Below are positions 34,222 through 46,066 of a stretch of DNA of 64,000 nucleotides, in pieces. The DNA is taken from positions 248,001-312,000 of the forward strand of contig NZ_PWAA01000011.1 in assembly GCF_003031585.1 (NCBI RefSeq), in the 5' to 3' direction. The notes beneath the pieces are model-generated. The model saw only the letters and a list, made by a program, of their open reading frames with translations. It was not told the DNA's origin and ran no database searches. Within the stretch, counting starts at the first letter, position 1. The number at the start of each line of letters is the position of its first letter. Made by a program: the position numbers and the translations under genes. This stretch comes from Thalassobius sp. I31.1. GTDB taxonomy: Bacteria; Pseudomonadota; Alphaproteobacteria; Rhodobacterales; Rhodobacteraceae.

Positions 34222-35562
34222 ATGGAAAACACATTGCATATCATTGGTGGCGGGCTTGCGGGCTCTGAGGCGGCATTTCAGGCAGCGGAGGCTGGCGTGC
34301 AGGTTGTTCTGCATGAAATGCGCCCGAAGGTAGAAACATTTGCGCATCAGGGCGGCGATTTCGCTGAAATGGTGTGTTCCAACTCGTTCCGCTCTGACGA
34401 TCATGAACAGAACGCGGTGGGTCTGCTGCATTGGGAAATGCGCGAAGCCAACGGGTTGATCATGCGTATGGCTGCCAAACATCGCCTGCCCGCCGGTGGT
34501 GCGCTTGCGGTGGATCGCGATGCTTTTTCTGCCTCTGTAAGCGAGGTGATCCGCAACCACCCGAATATTCGCATTGAGGAAGGCGAAATCACCGAACTGC
34601 CGACTGAAGGTAACTGGATCATCGCAACGGGCCCTCTGACCTCAGGCGCCCTGGGCGAAAGCATTGCCCGTGAAACCGGCGCTGACAGCCTTGCGTTTTT
34701 TGACGCCATCGCGCCGATTGTCTACTTTGACAGCGTCAATATGGACGTGGCCTGGATGCAGTCGCGCTATGACAAAGGTGAGACCGAAGAGGAACAAAAA
34801 GCCTACCTCAACTGTCCGATGACCAAAGACCAATATGAAGCCTTTATTGATGCCCTGCTGGCGGCTGATAAAACCGAATTCCACGAAGGTGAAACTGCGA
34901 AATATTTCGATGGCTGCCTGCCGATCGAAGTCATGGCAGAGCGTGGCCGGGAAACCCTGCGCTTTGGCCCGATGAAACCCGTTGGCCTGACTAATGAACA
35001 TGATCCGGAAAACAAAGCCTATGCCGTGGTGCAATTGCGCCGCGATAATACATTAGGAACGCTGTATAACATAGTGGGTTTCCAGACAAAAATGAAATAC
35101 GGCGCACAACAAGACGTGTTCCGTATGATCCCTGGGCTGGAAGACGCTTCTTTTGCGCGCCTCGGTGGCATCCATCGTAATACCTTCCTGAATTCACCGA
35201 CTTTGCTGGATGATCAGATGCGCCTGAAATCCCGCCCGAACCTGCGGTTTGCCGGACAGATCACCGGTGTCGAAGGCTATGTTGAAAGTGCCGCTATGGG
35301 GTTGCTGGCTGGTCGTCTTGCGGCCGCGGAAATTCAGGGAAAAACTCTTGAAACACCACCGTTAAACAGTGCAATGGGCGCATTAATCCATCACATCACA
35401 GGTGGTGCCGATGCAAAAACGTTCCAGCCGATGAATGTGAACTTCGGCCTGTTTCAACCTGTTGACGGATTGAAAGGCGGGCGTCGTGGCCGCAAGGACC
35501 GCTACAAAGCTTACACAGATCGTGCCAAAGCCGCCTGGATAGACTGGCTGTCACAGGGCTGA
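34222..35562 (+). CDS. trmFO: Folate-dependent tRNA (uracil-54-C5) methyltransferase TrmFO
   Basis: A 446-residue flavoprotein that methylates U54 of tRNA using methylenetetrahydrofolate and FADH2. FAD site [21 protein letters not shown] at the start; [25 protein letters not shown] with the catalytic Cys of the family; [67 protein letters not shown]; and [20 protein letters not shown]. Length and blocks match the family. Its stop codon overlaps the next gene's start (TGATG), so gluQ is translationally coupled; both genes act on tRNA. Confidence 0.96.
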   Translation: MENTLHIIGGGLAGSEAAFQAAEAGVQVVLHEMRPKVETFAHQGGDFAEMVCSNSFRSDDHEQNAVGLLHWEMREANGLIMRMAAKHRLPAGGALAVDRDAFSASVSEVIRNHPNIRIEEGEITELPTEGNWIIATGPLTSGALGESIARETGADSLAFFDAIAPIVYFDSVNMDVAWMQSRYDKGETEEEQKAYLNCPMTKDQYEAFIDALLAADKTEFHEGETAKYFDGCLPIEVMAERGRETLRFGPMKPVGLTNEHDPENKAYAVVQLRRDNTLGTLYNIVGFQTKMKYGAQQDVFRMIPGLEDASFARLGGIHRNTFLNSPTLLDDQMRLKSRPNLRFAGQITGVEGYVESAAMGLLAGRLAAAEIQGKTLETPPLNSAMGALIHHITGGADAKTFQPMNVNFGLFQPVDGLKGGRRGRKDRYKAYTDRAKAAWIDWLSQG

Positions 35563-36395
35563 TGCGCACGCGCTTTGCCCCATCGCCCACCGGCCCGCTG
35601 CATCTGGGGCACGCATATTCTGCGATTGTCGCCCATGACATGGCGCGCGCTGTCGGCGGACAGTTTCTGCTGCGCATGGAAGACACAGATCTTCAGCGCA
35701 GCAAGCCGGAATGGGATGCGCAGATCATTGATGATCTGACATGGCTGGGCCTGACATGGGATGGCCCGGTGTTAAGGCAATCGCAACAGATCCGATCCTA
35801 TGATGTCGAGTTGAAAAAGCTGGACGATCTGGGTCTGCTTTACCCCTGTTCCTGTTCCCGCGCCGACATTCGTGCAGCGCTGGCGGCACCTCAAGAAGGT
35901 GTCGCGCATGAACTTTACCCAGAAACCTGCAAACATCGCGAAATGACCACCCGTCAGCCCGGTGATGCACTGCGCCTGCATCTGGACCGCGCATTGGATC
36001 TGTTTCAGGGGCCGCTACCGCAGTTTATGGAAACAGGTGCGACCTTTGCAGGCACGCATAAGATCACGCGCGACCAGGCCTTTTCTCAGATCGGGGACGT
36101 GGTGATGTCGCGCAAAGGCGAAGATATTATCGCCTATTTCCTGGCCTCTGCCATTGATGACATCCGCCAGGGCATCAGTCATGTGGTACGTGGCGAAGAT
36201 CTGTTTGATTTTACACAGATACAGGTGATCCTGCTGTCGCTTCTGCGGATGGAAATCCCAATTTACCATCATCACGGGCTGATCCGGGATGAAAATGGAA
36301 AACGCCTGGCCAAACGGGATGATGCACGGGCGATTTCGAAATATCGCGAAGATGGCGCGACGCCGCAAGACGTCCGCACCATGGTTGGCCTCTAG
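35562..36395 (+). CDS. gluQ: Glutamyl-Q tRNA(Asp) synthetase
   Basis: A 277-residue truncated class I synthetase that attaches glutamate to queuosine in tRNA(Asp). It keeps the catalytic Rossmann fold: TRFAPSPTGPLHLGHAYSAIV (HIGH-type motif as HLGH) and the KMSKS-type site in ENGKRLAKRDDA. It has the zinc site of GluQ (YPCSCSRADIR ... LYPETCKH). The whole anticodon-binding half of GluRS is missing, which is normal for this family. It starts in the stop codon of trmFO. Its stop abuts that of the convergent hisI. Confidence 0.95.
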   Translation: MRTRFAPSPTGPLHLGHAYSAIVAHDMARAVGGQFLLRMEDTDLQRSKPEWDAQIIDDLTWLGLTWDGPVLRQSQQIRSYDVELKKLDDLGLLYPCSCSRADIRAALAAPQEGVAHELYPETCKHREMTTRQPGDALRLHLDRALDLFQGPLPQFMETGATFAGTHKITRDQAFSQIGDVVMSRKGEDIIAYFLASAIDDIRQGISHVVRGEDLFDFTQIQVILLSLLRMEIPIYHHHGLIRDENGKRLAKRDDARAISKYREDGATPQDVRTMVGL

Positions 36396-36752
36396 TTATT
36401 CAGGCTTCATCAGCTCAATCTCTTCACCATCACGCACAGCCGTGTAGAAACAGCTGCGGCGCATCGTGTGGCACGCCGCGCCGATCTGTTCCACCAGCAC
36501 CAGAATGCAGTCCTGATCGCAGTCATACCGCAGATCAATCAGCTTTTGCGTATGGCCGGACGTTTCGCCTTTGATCCAGAAACTCTGGCGTGACCGGGAC
36601 CAGTAAGTCACTTTGCCAGTCTCCAGCGTGCGTTCCACCGCCTCTGCATTCATCCAGGCCAGCATCAGAACTTCAAGGCTGTCATGATCCTGCGCAATCA
36701 CCGGCAGCAGCCCCTGATCGTTATAGCGCAGTTTTTTTGCATCAAATGTCAT
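36396..36752 (-). CDS. hisI: Phosphoribosyl-AMP cyclohydrolase
   Basis: A 118-residue enzyme for the third step of histidine biosynthesis, opening the adenine ring of PR-AMP. Signatures: LPVIAQDHDSLEVLMLAWMNAEAVERTLETGKVTYWSRSRQSFWIKGETSGHTQ, and the metal sites LRYDCDQDCILVLVEQIGAACHTMRRSCFY (three cysteines and the D-x-D-type pair). The start at 36752 gives the usual monofunctional HisI; the open frame continues 123 codons upstream, but that part runs through the divergent gene and has no family similarity. HisE is not fused or adjacent. Confidence 0.96.
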   Translation of the reverse strand: MTFDAKKLRYNDQGLLPVIAQDHDSLEVLMLAWMNAEAVERTLETGKVTYWSRSRQSFWIKGETSGHTQKLIDLRYDCDQDCILVLVEQIGAACHTMRRSCFYTAVRDGEEIELMKPE

Positions 36753-36836
36753 CTTTGCCCCATTGCCTTTGCGAAACTGCCCCTTATGTAGGGGAGAAGA
36801 CCAACGGGGAAAACCCGTTTTTGCAGGGAAGACGAT

Positions 36837-37274
36837 ATGTCCGCAGACAGTGACCTCATTAACCTTTATTCCGGACGTATTCTGGCGCTGGCGGCGGATA
36901 TTCCTGCACTGGGTAAGCTGGAAGATGCGGATATTGAGGTTAAAAAACGCTCGCCCCTTTGCGGATCGACCGTGACGGTGGGTGTTAACTTTGACGGGGA
37001 TCTGATTTCTGATTTCCGACAGGACGTCAAAGCCTGCGCGCTTGGTCAGGCCGCGGCTTCTGTGATTGGTGGCAGTGTGGTTGGGCGCAACCAGGACGAA
37101 ATCCGGATATTGCGTGATCAATTATCTGCCATGCTGAAATCTGATGGCCCTGCCCCATCTGCCCCTTTTGACGGCTTGGAATCCCTGCGCCCGGCAAAAG
37201 ATTTCAAGAACCGCCATGCGTCTATTCTGCTGGTGGCAGATGCCCTGAACGAAGCTTTCGAGACCCGCCCATAA
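36837..37274 (+). CDS. NifU/IscU-like iron-sulfur cluster scaffold protein
   Basis: A 145-residue protein related to the NifU N-terminal scaffold domain. Cluster-ligand-like cysteines appear in KRSPLCGSTVTVGVNFDG and VKACALGQAAASVIGGSVVG, equivalent to two of the three IscU cysteines; the third ligand position has no Cys in the visible C-terminal part (FKNRHASILLVADALNEAF), as in the SufE2/NifU-like branch common in Rhodobacterales. It may act in cluster assembly or transfer, possibly paired with other Suf proteins elsewhere. Divergent from hisI by 84 bp. Confidence 0.8.
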   Translation: MSADSDLINLYSGRILALAADIPALGKLEDADIEVKKRSPLCGSTVTVGVNFDGDLISDFRQDVKACALGQAAASVIGGSVVGRNQDEIRILRDQLSAMLKSDGPAPSAPFDGLESLRPAKDFKNRHASILLVADALNEAFETRP

Positions 37275-37309
37275 AAAACCGCCGCAACCCGGGGACACGG
37301 GTGCGGCGG
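37273..37309 (-). terminator. Intrinsic terminator of the SOS-controlled small gene
   Basis: On the minus strand CCGCCGCACCCG pairs with CGGGTTGCGGCGG (one bulge, seven-base loop) and runs into TTTTTTAT. The U-run side shows that it serves transcription from the right, i.e. the small SOS gene, not the scaffold gene on the plus strand. Confidence 0.8.
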
Positions 37310-37434
37310 CGAGTTGCATCGTGATGAAACCTGAGGGGGAAGAGGGATCCCGGAGGCAAACAGGCAGTGTCTGACTTAAGCGCATCAAATTGGGGACGAG
37401 ATGCGGGTTTCACACGATACGGGCAAAAACTGGG

Positions 37435-37557
37435 TTACATCACCCCGGGCAAAACCAGAGCCGTTCCAAGCATCACACAAAGCGCAGCGCCACCGATCAG
37501 ATCCTGCAACAAAGTTGGTGCGGAATTGCGGGCGGCTGTTTTGATATCTCTGATCAT
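37435..37557 (-). CDS. SOS-controlled 40-residue single-helix membrane protein
   Basis: An unannotated-size gene of 40 codons plus TAA. The protein has a basic, polar N-terminus (MIRDIKTAARNSAPT) and one hydrophobic helix (residues ~16-38, LLQDLIGGAALCVMLGTALV then LPGVM). AGGAG lies six bases before the ATG, a strong ribosome binding site. Three exact GTTC/GAAC-N7 boxes stand 37-117 bp upstream and an intrinsic terminator follows 126 bp after the stop, so the gene is a complete small transcription unit. SOS-induced tiny membrane proteins are known elsewhere (Caulobacter SidA, which blocks division; E. coli TisB, which depolarises membranes); membership in either role is inference. No homologue is recognised with certainty. 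Confidence 0.65.
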   Translation of the reverse strand: MIRDIKTAARNSAPTLLQDLIGGAALCVMLGTALVLPGVM

Positions 37558-37593
37558 GATCGTCTCCTGCTCTGTGTTCATCGTGGTTAACTT

Positions 37594-37674
37594 GTTCTTA
37601 ATTTGTTCTCATTTTTGGAATTGAAAGTAAAGAACAATATGGGAACATTCGCGATAAATGTTCTTACCCTGTTC
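37594..37674 (-). promoter_or_regulatory. Cluster of three LexA (SOS) boxes
   Basis: Three exact boxes: GTTCTTAATTTGTTC at 37594-37608, GAACAATATGGGAAC at 37632-37646 and GTTCTTACCCTGTTC at 37660-37674. Two have the same orientation as the recA box relative to transcription, the middle one is reversed. They fill the gap between recG and the small membrane-protein gene and overlap its probable promoter. Confidence 0.9.
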
Positions 37675-37684
37675 CAAATTCGAT

Positions 37685-42039
<4,355 letters not shown>

Positions 42040-42098
42040 TTAGTGATAAATCGACGGAACCACTTCGTCCAGAGGCTGATTTTCACGAAATGTTCCTG

Positions 42099-42136
42099 AT
42101 AAAATCCGGGCCCGGCAAGGCTGCCAGTCCCGGATT
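42099..42136 (-). terminator. Terminator of ctrA
   Basis: AATCCGGG / CCCGGATT stem with a second inner stem (GGCA / TGCC) and a TTTATC tail on the minus strand, 40 nt after the ctrA stop codon. Confidence 0.65.
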
Positions 42137-42176
42137 CCGCCGTGTATACGTCAGGTCGCCCTGGCTAAATCAACAC

Positions 42177-42893
42177 TCAGGCCCCGACGGCCACAGGATC
42201 TGCTGGCATATCAACCGGCTCTGGATCGCGCAAAACATAGCCCCGTCCCCAAACAGTTTCGATATAGTTTTCACCATCCGTTGCCTCTGTAAGTTTTTTA
42301 CGCAACTTACAGATGAACACATCAATGATCTTCAATTCCGGTTCATCCATGCCGCCGTACAGGTGATTAAGGAACATTTCTTTCGTCAAAGTTGTACCTT
42401 TGCGCAGACTCAGAAGTTCCAGCATCTGATATTCCTTGCCTGTCAGGTGAACGGTTTTCCCACCGACATCGACAGTTTTTGCATCCAGGTTCACCGAAAT
42501 TCGACCCGTTTTAATGACGGATTGACTGTGCCCCTTTGATCGCCGGATGATGGCGTGAATTCGGGCAACCAGTTCTTCCCGGTGAAACGGTTTTGTCAGA
42601 TAATCATCCGCACCAAAACCAAACCCTTTAATCTTATTTTCCGTATCATCCGCGCCGGAAAGAATAAGAATTGGCGTTTCTACACGCGCCAGGCGCAGTT
42701 GCCGCAAAACTTCATGCCCGTTCATATCCGGCAGGTTCAGATCCAGAAGGATCAGGTCGTAATCGTAAAGTTTTGCAAGATCGATGCCTTCTTCCCCAAG
42801 GTCCGTACAATAGACGTTCAGATTGGCATGTGTCAGCATCAGTTCGATGCTTTTAGAAGTCGTTGGGTCGTCTTCTACAAGTAATACCCGCAT
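42177..42893 (-). CDS. ctrA: Cell-cycle response regulator CtrA
   Basis: A 238-residue OmpR-type response regulator, output of the CckA-ChpT relay. Receiver domain: acidic pocket [14 protein letters not shown], phospho-acceptor Asp51 ([18 protein letters not shown]) and Lys101 ([10 protein letters not shown]). The winged-helix domain has the near-invariant CtrA block [56 protein letters not shown]. The tail ends [10 protein letters not shown], with hydrophobic small residues as in the degradable Caulobacter protein, though degradation here is not shown. sciP lies directly upstream on the same strand and a CtrA-type site lies between them, suggesting feedback. Confidence 0.97.
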   Translation of the reverse strand: MRVLLVEDDPTTSKSIELMLTHANLNVYCTDLGEEGIDLAKLYDYDLILLDLNLPDMNGHEVLRQLRLARVETPILILSGADDTENKIKGFGFGADDYLTKPFHREELVARIHAIIRRSKGHSQSVIKTGRISVNLDAKTVDVGGKTVHLTGKEYQMLELLSLRKGTTLTKEMFLNHLYGGMDEPELKIIDVFICKLRKKLTEATDGENYIETVWGRGYVLRDPEPVDMPADPVAVGA

Positions 42894-42946
42894 TAAGTAA
42901 TCTCCGCTAACTTTCCCCTTCGCTGAACAGAGGTTGGTTCATAATG

Positions 42947-42962
42947 GTTAACCGCACGTTAC
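42947..42962 (-). promoter_or_regulatory. Probable CtrA-binding site upstream of ctrA
   Basis: GTAACGTGCGGTTAAC on the minus strand, i.e. GTAA-N7-TTAAC, one base off the TTAA-N7-TTAAC consensus, 54 bp before the ctrA start codon. Fits autoregulation of ctrA. Confidence 0.6.
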
Positions 42963-42989
42963 CATTACAGAGATTTTAAACAATTCTAC

Positions 42990-43268
42990 TTATGGTTGTC
43001 TATATTGCTGTAACATTGTGGCTTTTAATGCGCCTTCACCGTGCTTTTTAATCGCATTTTCCCAGGATTTATATTCCTCCTCTGATAATCCATAGCGTTC
43101 CAGGGCCTCCTTTTGGGGAATCAACCCAAAGAGGACTGATTTCACAACAATGGCTTTCCGGCTTGCGACCCAGCGTGTGGTATCAACAGGCGGCAGGTCC
43201 GCGCGCGATAATATGGACCCGTCCGGTAAAGTAATCGCACCCGGCCCGTCTACTTTTTTCAGGAACAT
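42990..43268 (-). CDS. sciP: CtrA inhibitory protein SciP (DUF1153)
   Basis: A 92-residue DNA-mimic-free helix-turn-helix protein of the DUF1153 family, which binds CtrA and blocks its transcription activation. The family block is RADLPPVDTTRWVASRKAIVVKSVLFGLIPQKEALERYGLSEEEYKSWENAIKKHGEGALKATMLQQYRQ, including the RWV(A/I)xRKA core and the YxLSxEE(F/Y)xSW helix-turn-helix. The start at 43268 (MFLKKVDGPGAITLPDG) is supported by AGGGG on the minus strand; an ATG 30 bp upstream adds residues without similarity. It is 96 bp upstream of ctrA in the same direction, so regulator and antagonist may be co-expressed. Confidence 0.9.
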   Translation of the reverse strand: MFLKKVDGPGAITLPDGSILSRADLPPVDTTRWVASRKAIVVKSVLFGLIPQKEALERYGLSEEEYKSWENAIKKHGEGALKATMLQQYRQP

Positions 43269-43389
43269 AACAGCACCCCTCGTTTGATGTTTCGCCACGA
43301 TCCCCCTATTCTCTTAAGACAAGATGAAATCCGCCCCTTGTTAGTCGTTCGAATTTTCATATATTCCGCAAGGATCTCCGGAGCACAGC

Positions 43390-44526
43390 ATGACCAGCAC
43401 AGAACTCAATTCCCTTGGCTTCCCAAAGCCACCATCCGAAACCCGCGTTGTCGTGGCCATGTCCGGCGGCGTGGACAGTTCCGTGGTGGCGGCGCAGCTG
43501 GCTGAGGAAGGCTATGATGTGGTCGGCGTGACGCTGCAGCTGTATGATCACGGTGCCGCCCTGGCCAAGAAAGGTGCCTGCTGTGCCGGCATTGACATTC
43601 ATGATGCGCGCCGCGTGTCGGAAGAAATGGGCTTTCCGCATTATGTGCTGGACTATGAAAACATCTTTCAGGAAGCGGTGATTGATGAATTCGCCGACAG
43701 CTATCTGGCGGGCGCAACCCCCGTGCCCTGCATCCGATGCAATGAGCGCGTGAAATTCAAAGACCTGCTGGAAACCGCAAAAGACCTGAACGCCGATTGT
43801 ATGGCGACCGGTCACTATATTCAGCGTTTCAGTGGTGATCATGGGCCAGAACTGCATTCTGCCACCGATGCCAACCGCGACCAAAGCTATTTTCTGTTTT
43901 CCACCACGCCGGAACAGCTGGATTTCCTGCGCTTCCCTCTCGGTCATCTGGCCAGCAAAGCCGAAACCCGCGCGCTGGCGGCGAAATATGATCTGGCCGT
44001 GGCGGATAAGCCGGACAGCCAGGACATTTGTTTCGTACCTGATGGCAACTATGCCGGTGTGATCGAAAAACTGCGCCCCGGTGCGGCGGAACCTGGCGAC
44101 ATCGTTGATACCGAAGGCAATGTGCTGGGCCAACACCGTGGCGTGCTGCATTACACTGTCGGACAGCGCCGGGGTCTTGGCATTGGTGGCCTGGATACGC
44201 CGCTTTATGTGGTGAGACTGGATGTGGATCAGCGCCAGGTCATTGTCGGCCCAAAAGAGCTGCTGGCAACGCGCATCATTCCCGTGCGTGAAATCAACTG
44301 GCTGGGCGATGAACCGTTTGAGGCGCAAAAAGAATATCACATCAGCGTCAAAGTGCGTTCCACCCGTCCCCCACGCGAAGCAATCGTGCGCCCCCTGTCG
44401 GCCACCACAGCCGAGGTCGAACTGCTGACCCCGGAAGAAGGCGTGTCGCCCGGCCAGGCCTGTGTGTTCTACGACCCCGACAGCTCACGTATCTTTGGCG
44501 GCGGCTGGATCTGGCGCGGAGCGTGA
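43390..44526 (+). CDS. mnmA: tRNA-specific 2-thiouridylase MnmA
   Basis: A 378-residue enzyme that thiolates U34 of Glu, Gln and Lys tRNAs. ATP-pyrophosphatase loop [34 protein letters not shown]; tRNA/zinc-free Cys-rich block [40 protein letters not shown]; catalytic Cys in [18 protein letters not shown] and the second catalytic Cys in [16 protein letters not shown]-terminal β-barrel with [12 protein letters not shown] and the ending [23 protein letters not shown]. The GGAG before the ATG is a good binding site. The last ~25 codons recur twice further downstream. Divergent from sciP. Confidence 0.97.
   Translation: MTSTELNSLGFPKPPSETRVVVAMSGGVDSSVVAAQLAEEGYDVVGVTLQLYDHGAALAKKGACCAGIDIHDARRVSEEMGFPHYVLDYENIFQEAVIDEFADSYLAGATPVPCIRCNERVKFKDLLETAKDLNADCMATGHYIQRFSGDHGPELHSATDANRDQSYFLFSTTPEQLDFLRFPLGHLASKAETRALAAKYDLAVADKPDSQDICFVPDGNYAGVIEKLRPGAAEPGDIVDTEGNVLGQHRGVLHYTVGQRRGLGIGGLDTPLYVVRLDVDQRQVIVGPKELLATRIIPVREINWLGDEPFEAQKEYHISVKVRSTRPPREAIVRPLSATTAEVELLTPEEGVSPGQACVFYDPDSSRIFGGGWIWRGA
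44449..44526 (+). repeat. mnmA 3'-end sequence, copy 1 (in the intact gene)
   Basis: Last 26 codons of mnmA, encoding [20 protein letters not shown] and the final residues. Reference copy for the two diverged repeats downstream. The convergent HEPN-like gene ends 40 nt after it. Confidence 0.8.
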
Positions 44527-44566
44527 CAGGCAGCTCTGCGGGACAATGTTGTCGTTCAAGGTCATG

Positions 44567-45112
44567 TCAGATGTCTGAAGGTGTTCCGGTATGCACGTGG
44601 CTGAAGGCGAGACTGAAAGCACCTGAGAGATGTGGCGGAGGTACGGACAGAAAAGCGCATGCCACTGGAGCGAAAGCTTCTATAGCTTCTATGGGTGTTT
44701 CGAACTCGACACTCGGCCTCGCGACTGACAGGACGTCCATTATCGTAGTGATCGAAGAAAACTCAACGGTGTGATCGATTTGGTGACCATATTTGTTCCG
44801 AACAGAGTTTAGCTGAATTATTCCCGGCCTGATCCAAGCTGCACTCGATTTGCTTTTTGGTATCATTTTTGCTTTTTGTGCAAAGGTTAAGCGTAGGCTC
44901 GCGTAGTCTTCGAACTCGAATAGATCGACCAGATAGCTATTCATGAAGTTCTCGATGATCAGGTGAGTTCTCAACACGCGACCAATCGCGTCATGATCGG
45001 TTGTCGCCATCTCAAGATACCGCGCATTTTGTCGATTGAAGTCTTCTTCTATCTCACCCCAGTGGGGTCGCAGAACCTCCATGGCTTCCTGTATACCTTC
45101 AATTTCGCGCAT
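44567..45112 (-). CDS. HEPN-like domain protein in an mnmA-downstream cassette
   Basis: A 181-residue mostly helical protein. The segment VLRTHLIIENFMNSYLVDLFEFEDYASLRLTFAQKAKMI, then IQLNSVRNKYGHQIDHT, has the pattern of HEPN-type proteins (HEPN/RiboL-PSP, DUF4145-like), with R105-N-x3-H110 (RNKYGH) as the RX4-6H motif used by many HEPN ribonucleases. No fused nucleotidyltransferase or kinase domain, and no partner antitoxin gene adjoins it. It stands between two mnmA 3'-end sequences and is AT-richer than its neighbours, as expected of an acquired gene. A defence, toxin or RNA-processing role is possible but unproven. Confidence 0.6.
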   Translation of the reverse strand: MREIEGIQEAMEVLRPHWGEIEEDFNRQNARYLEMATTDHDAIGRVLRTHLIIENFMNSYLVDLFEFEDYASLRLTFAQKAKMIPKSKSSAAWIRPGIIQLNSVRNKYGHQIDHTVEFSSITTIMDVLSVARPSVEFETPIEAIEAFAPVACAFLSVPPPHLSGAFSLAFSHVHTGTPSDI

Positions 45113-45263
45113 GGTTGTTCCCAGTTTCTGTCAGTTGGCTATAACGGTTGTTGTATCATATGCGATGACATTCTCGCCAATGGGGAATTTGGGCTCAAAG
45201 CTACCATACGTGCCATCAGGACCCACTACTGATCGCGCGTGCCGGGCCAACGCCCGCTCCGCT

Positions 45264-45329
45264 CAACCTTTATACCTCAACAGCGCGCGTATCTTTGGTG
45301 GAAGCTGGGTTGGACGGAAACGAGGCTGA
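45264..45329 (+). repeat. mnmA 3'-end sequence, diverged copy 2
   Basis: An open frame ending in TGA at 45327-45329 encodes AQPLYLNSARIFGGSWVGRK-type sequence, matching the mnmA ending at [11 protein letters not shown]. The DNA core CAGCGCGCGTATCTTTGGTG differs from mnmA (CAGCTCACGTATCTTTGGCG) by three bases. The stop codon abuts the yaeQ stop as TGATCA. Confidence 0.75.
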
Positions 45330-45878
45330 TCAAACGGCGGTTTCTTTCCATTTCACCGGAGTGATATAAACCATGCGATCATCCGCACTGACCATCACTT
45401 CGCCGTCCTGAATGTTGACCTGCAGCTTCATCGTGCGGCTTGCCAGTTCCCCCAGCTCACGGGTGTTGTCTTCTGACAGGTTCATGACCTGAAGATTGTC
45501 AAACCGTGTCGTGCTGTTCCTGATCTTATCCCACCACATTTCAGCGGGTCTGCCACCGTAGCTGTAGATAATGACATCATCGGATTTCCCACAGGATTGC
45601 CGCACGATCTTTTCGCTGGGCAATCCCAGGGCCACCCATAGTTCAAGTTCACCACTCAAGCTTTTCTGCCAGATATCTGGTTCATCATCGGTCGAAATCC
45701 CGCGGGTCATTTCCAGGTTCTCATGAGCATTCAAGGCAAAGGCCAGAAGGCGCACCATCATCCGTTCATCGGTTTCCGACGGGTGCCTGGCGATGGTTAA
45801 TTTATGGGTCTCATAATAGTGACGATCCATATCGGATACGGAAAGTTCAACTTTATAGATGGTAGCTTTTTGCGCCAT
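45330..45878 (-). CDS. yaeQ: YaeQ family protein
   Basis: A 182-residue protein of the YaeQ family, whose fold is related to PD-(D/E)XK nucleases but whose role is not settled (originally linked to RfaH-dependent transcription elongation). Matches: MAQKATIYKVELSVSDMDRHYYETHKLTIARHPSETDERMMVRLLAFALNAHENLEMTRGIST, DEPDIWQKSLSGELELWVALGLPSEKIVRQSCGKSDDVIIYSYGG, then the C-terminal LSEDNTRELGELASRTMKLQVNIQDGEVMVS. The start at 45878 gives the family N-terminus; 30 codons upstream are unrelated. It is the second accessory gene between mnmA 3'-end copies. The stop coincides with the palindrome shared with copy 2. Confidence 0.92.
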   Translation of the reverse strand: MAQKATIYKVELSVSDMDRHYYETHKLTIARHPSETDERMMVRLLAFALNAHENLEMTRGISTDDEPDIWQKSLSGELELWVALGLPSEKIVRQSCGKSDDVIIYSYGGRPAEMWWDKIRNSTTRFDNLQVMNLSEDNTRELGELASRTMKLQVNIQDGEVMVSADDRMVYITPVKWKETAV

Positions 45879-45991
45879 GATATGTCCCAGGATTTCTTTG
45901 ATAGACCTACCTACTGCCTCCCCCCTCATTGTGAAAGGAGATAAAGGATCCAGGCTGATTGAATGCATCTGGAAAAAGGCCCATCGTCAGG

Positions 45992-46064
45992 CAAGGCAAG
46001 GCCGGTGTGTTCTACGATCCAGGTAGCACCCGCATCTTCGGTGGCGGGATCCGGCGGGGAGTGA
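45992..46064 (+). repeat. mnmA 3'-end sequence, diverged copy 3
   Basis: Encodes QGKAGVFYDPGSTRIFGGG then IRRG, aligned with mnm[25 protein letters not shown] (one codon lost). About three quarters of bases agree with copy 1. It ends in TGA at 46062-46064, 2 nt from the stop of the convergent DUF1963 gene. It has no start codon of its own that makes sense and is a remnant. Confidence 0.85.
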
Positions 46065-46066
46065 GT

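Noticed and set aside
36753-37121. A 123-codon upstream extension of hisI on the minus strand
   Set aside because: It lies antisense to the NifU-like gene and has no similarity to HisI, whose normal length is given by the ATG at 36752.
42894-42989. CcrM methylation site (GANTC) in the ctrA promoter as in Caulobacter
   Set aside because: No GANTC occurs in the spacer between ctrA and sciP.
45113-45280. Possible integron attC site near the second mnmA tail (GCTCAAC and GTTG elements)
   Set aside because: No matching RYYYAAC/GTTRRRY pair with inner complementary boxes could be found, and no integron integrase is present.
45036-45329. Open frame on the plus strand ending in mnmA tail copy 2
   Set aside because: Its first half is antisense to the HEPN-like gene's start; only the last ~22 codons match MnmA.
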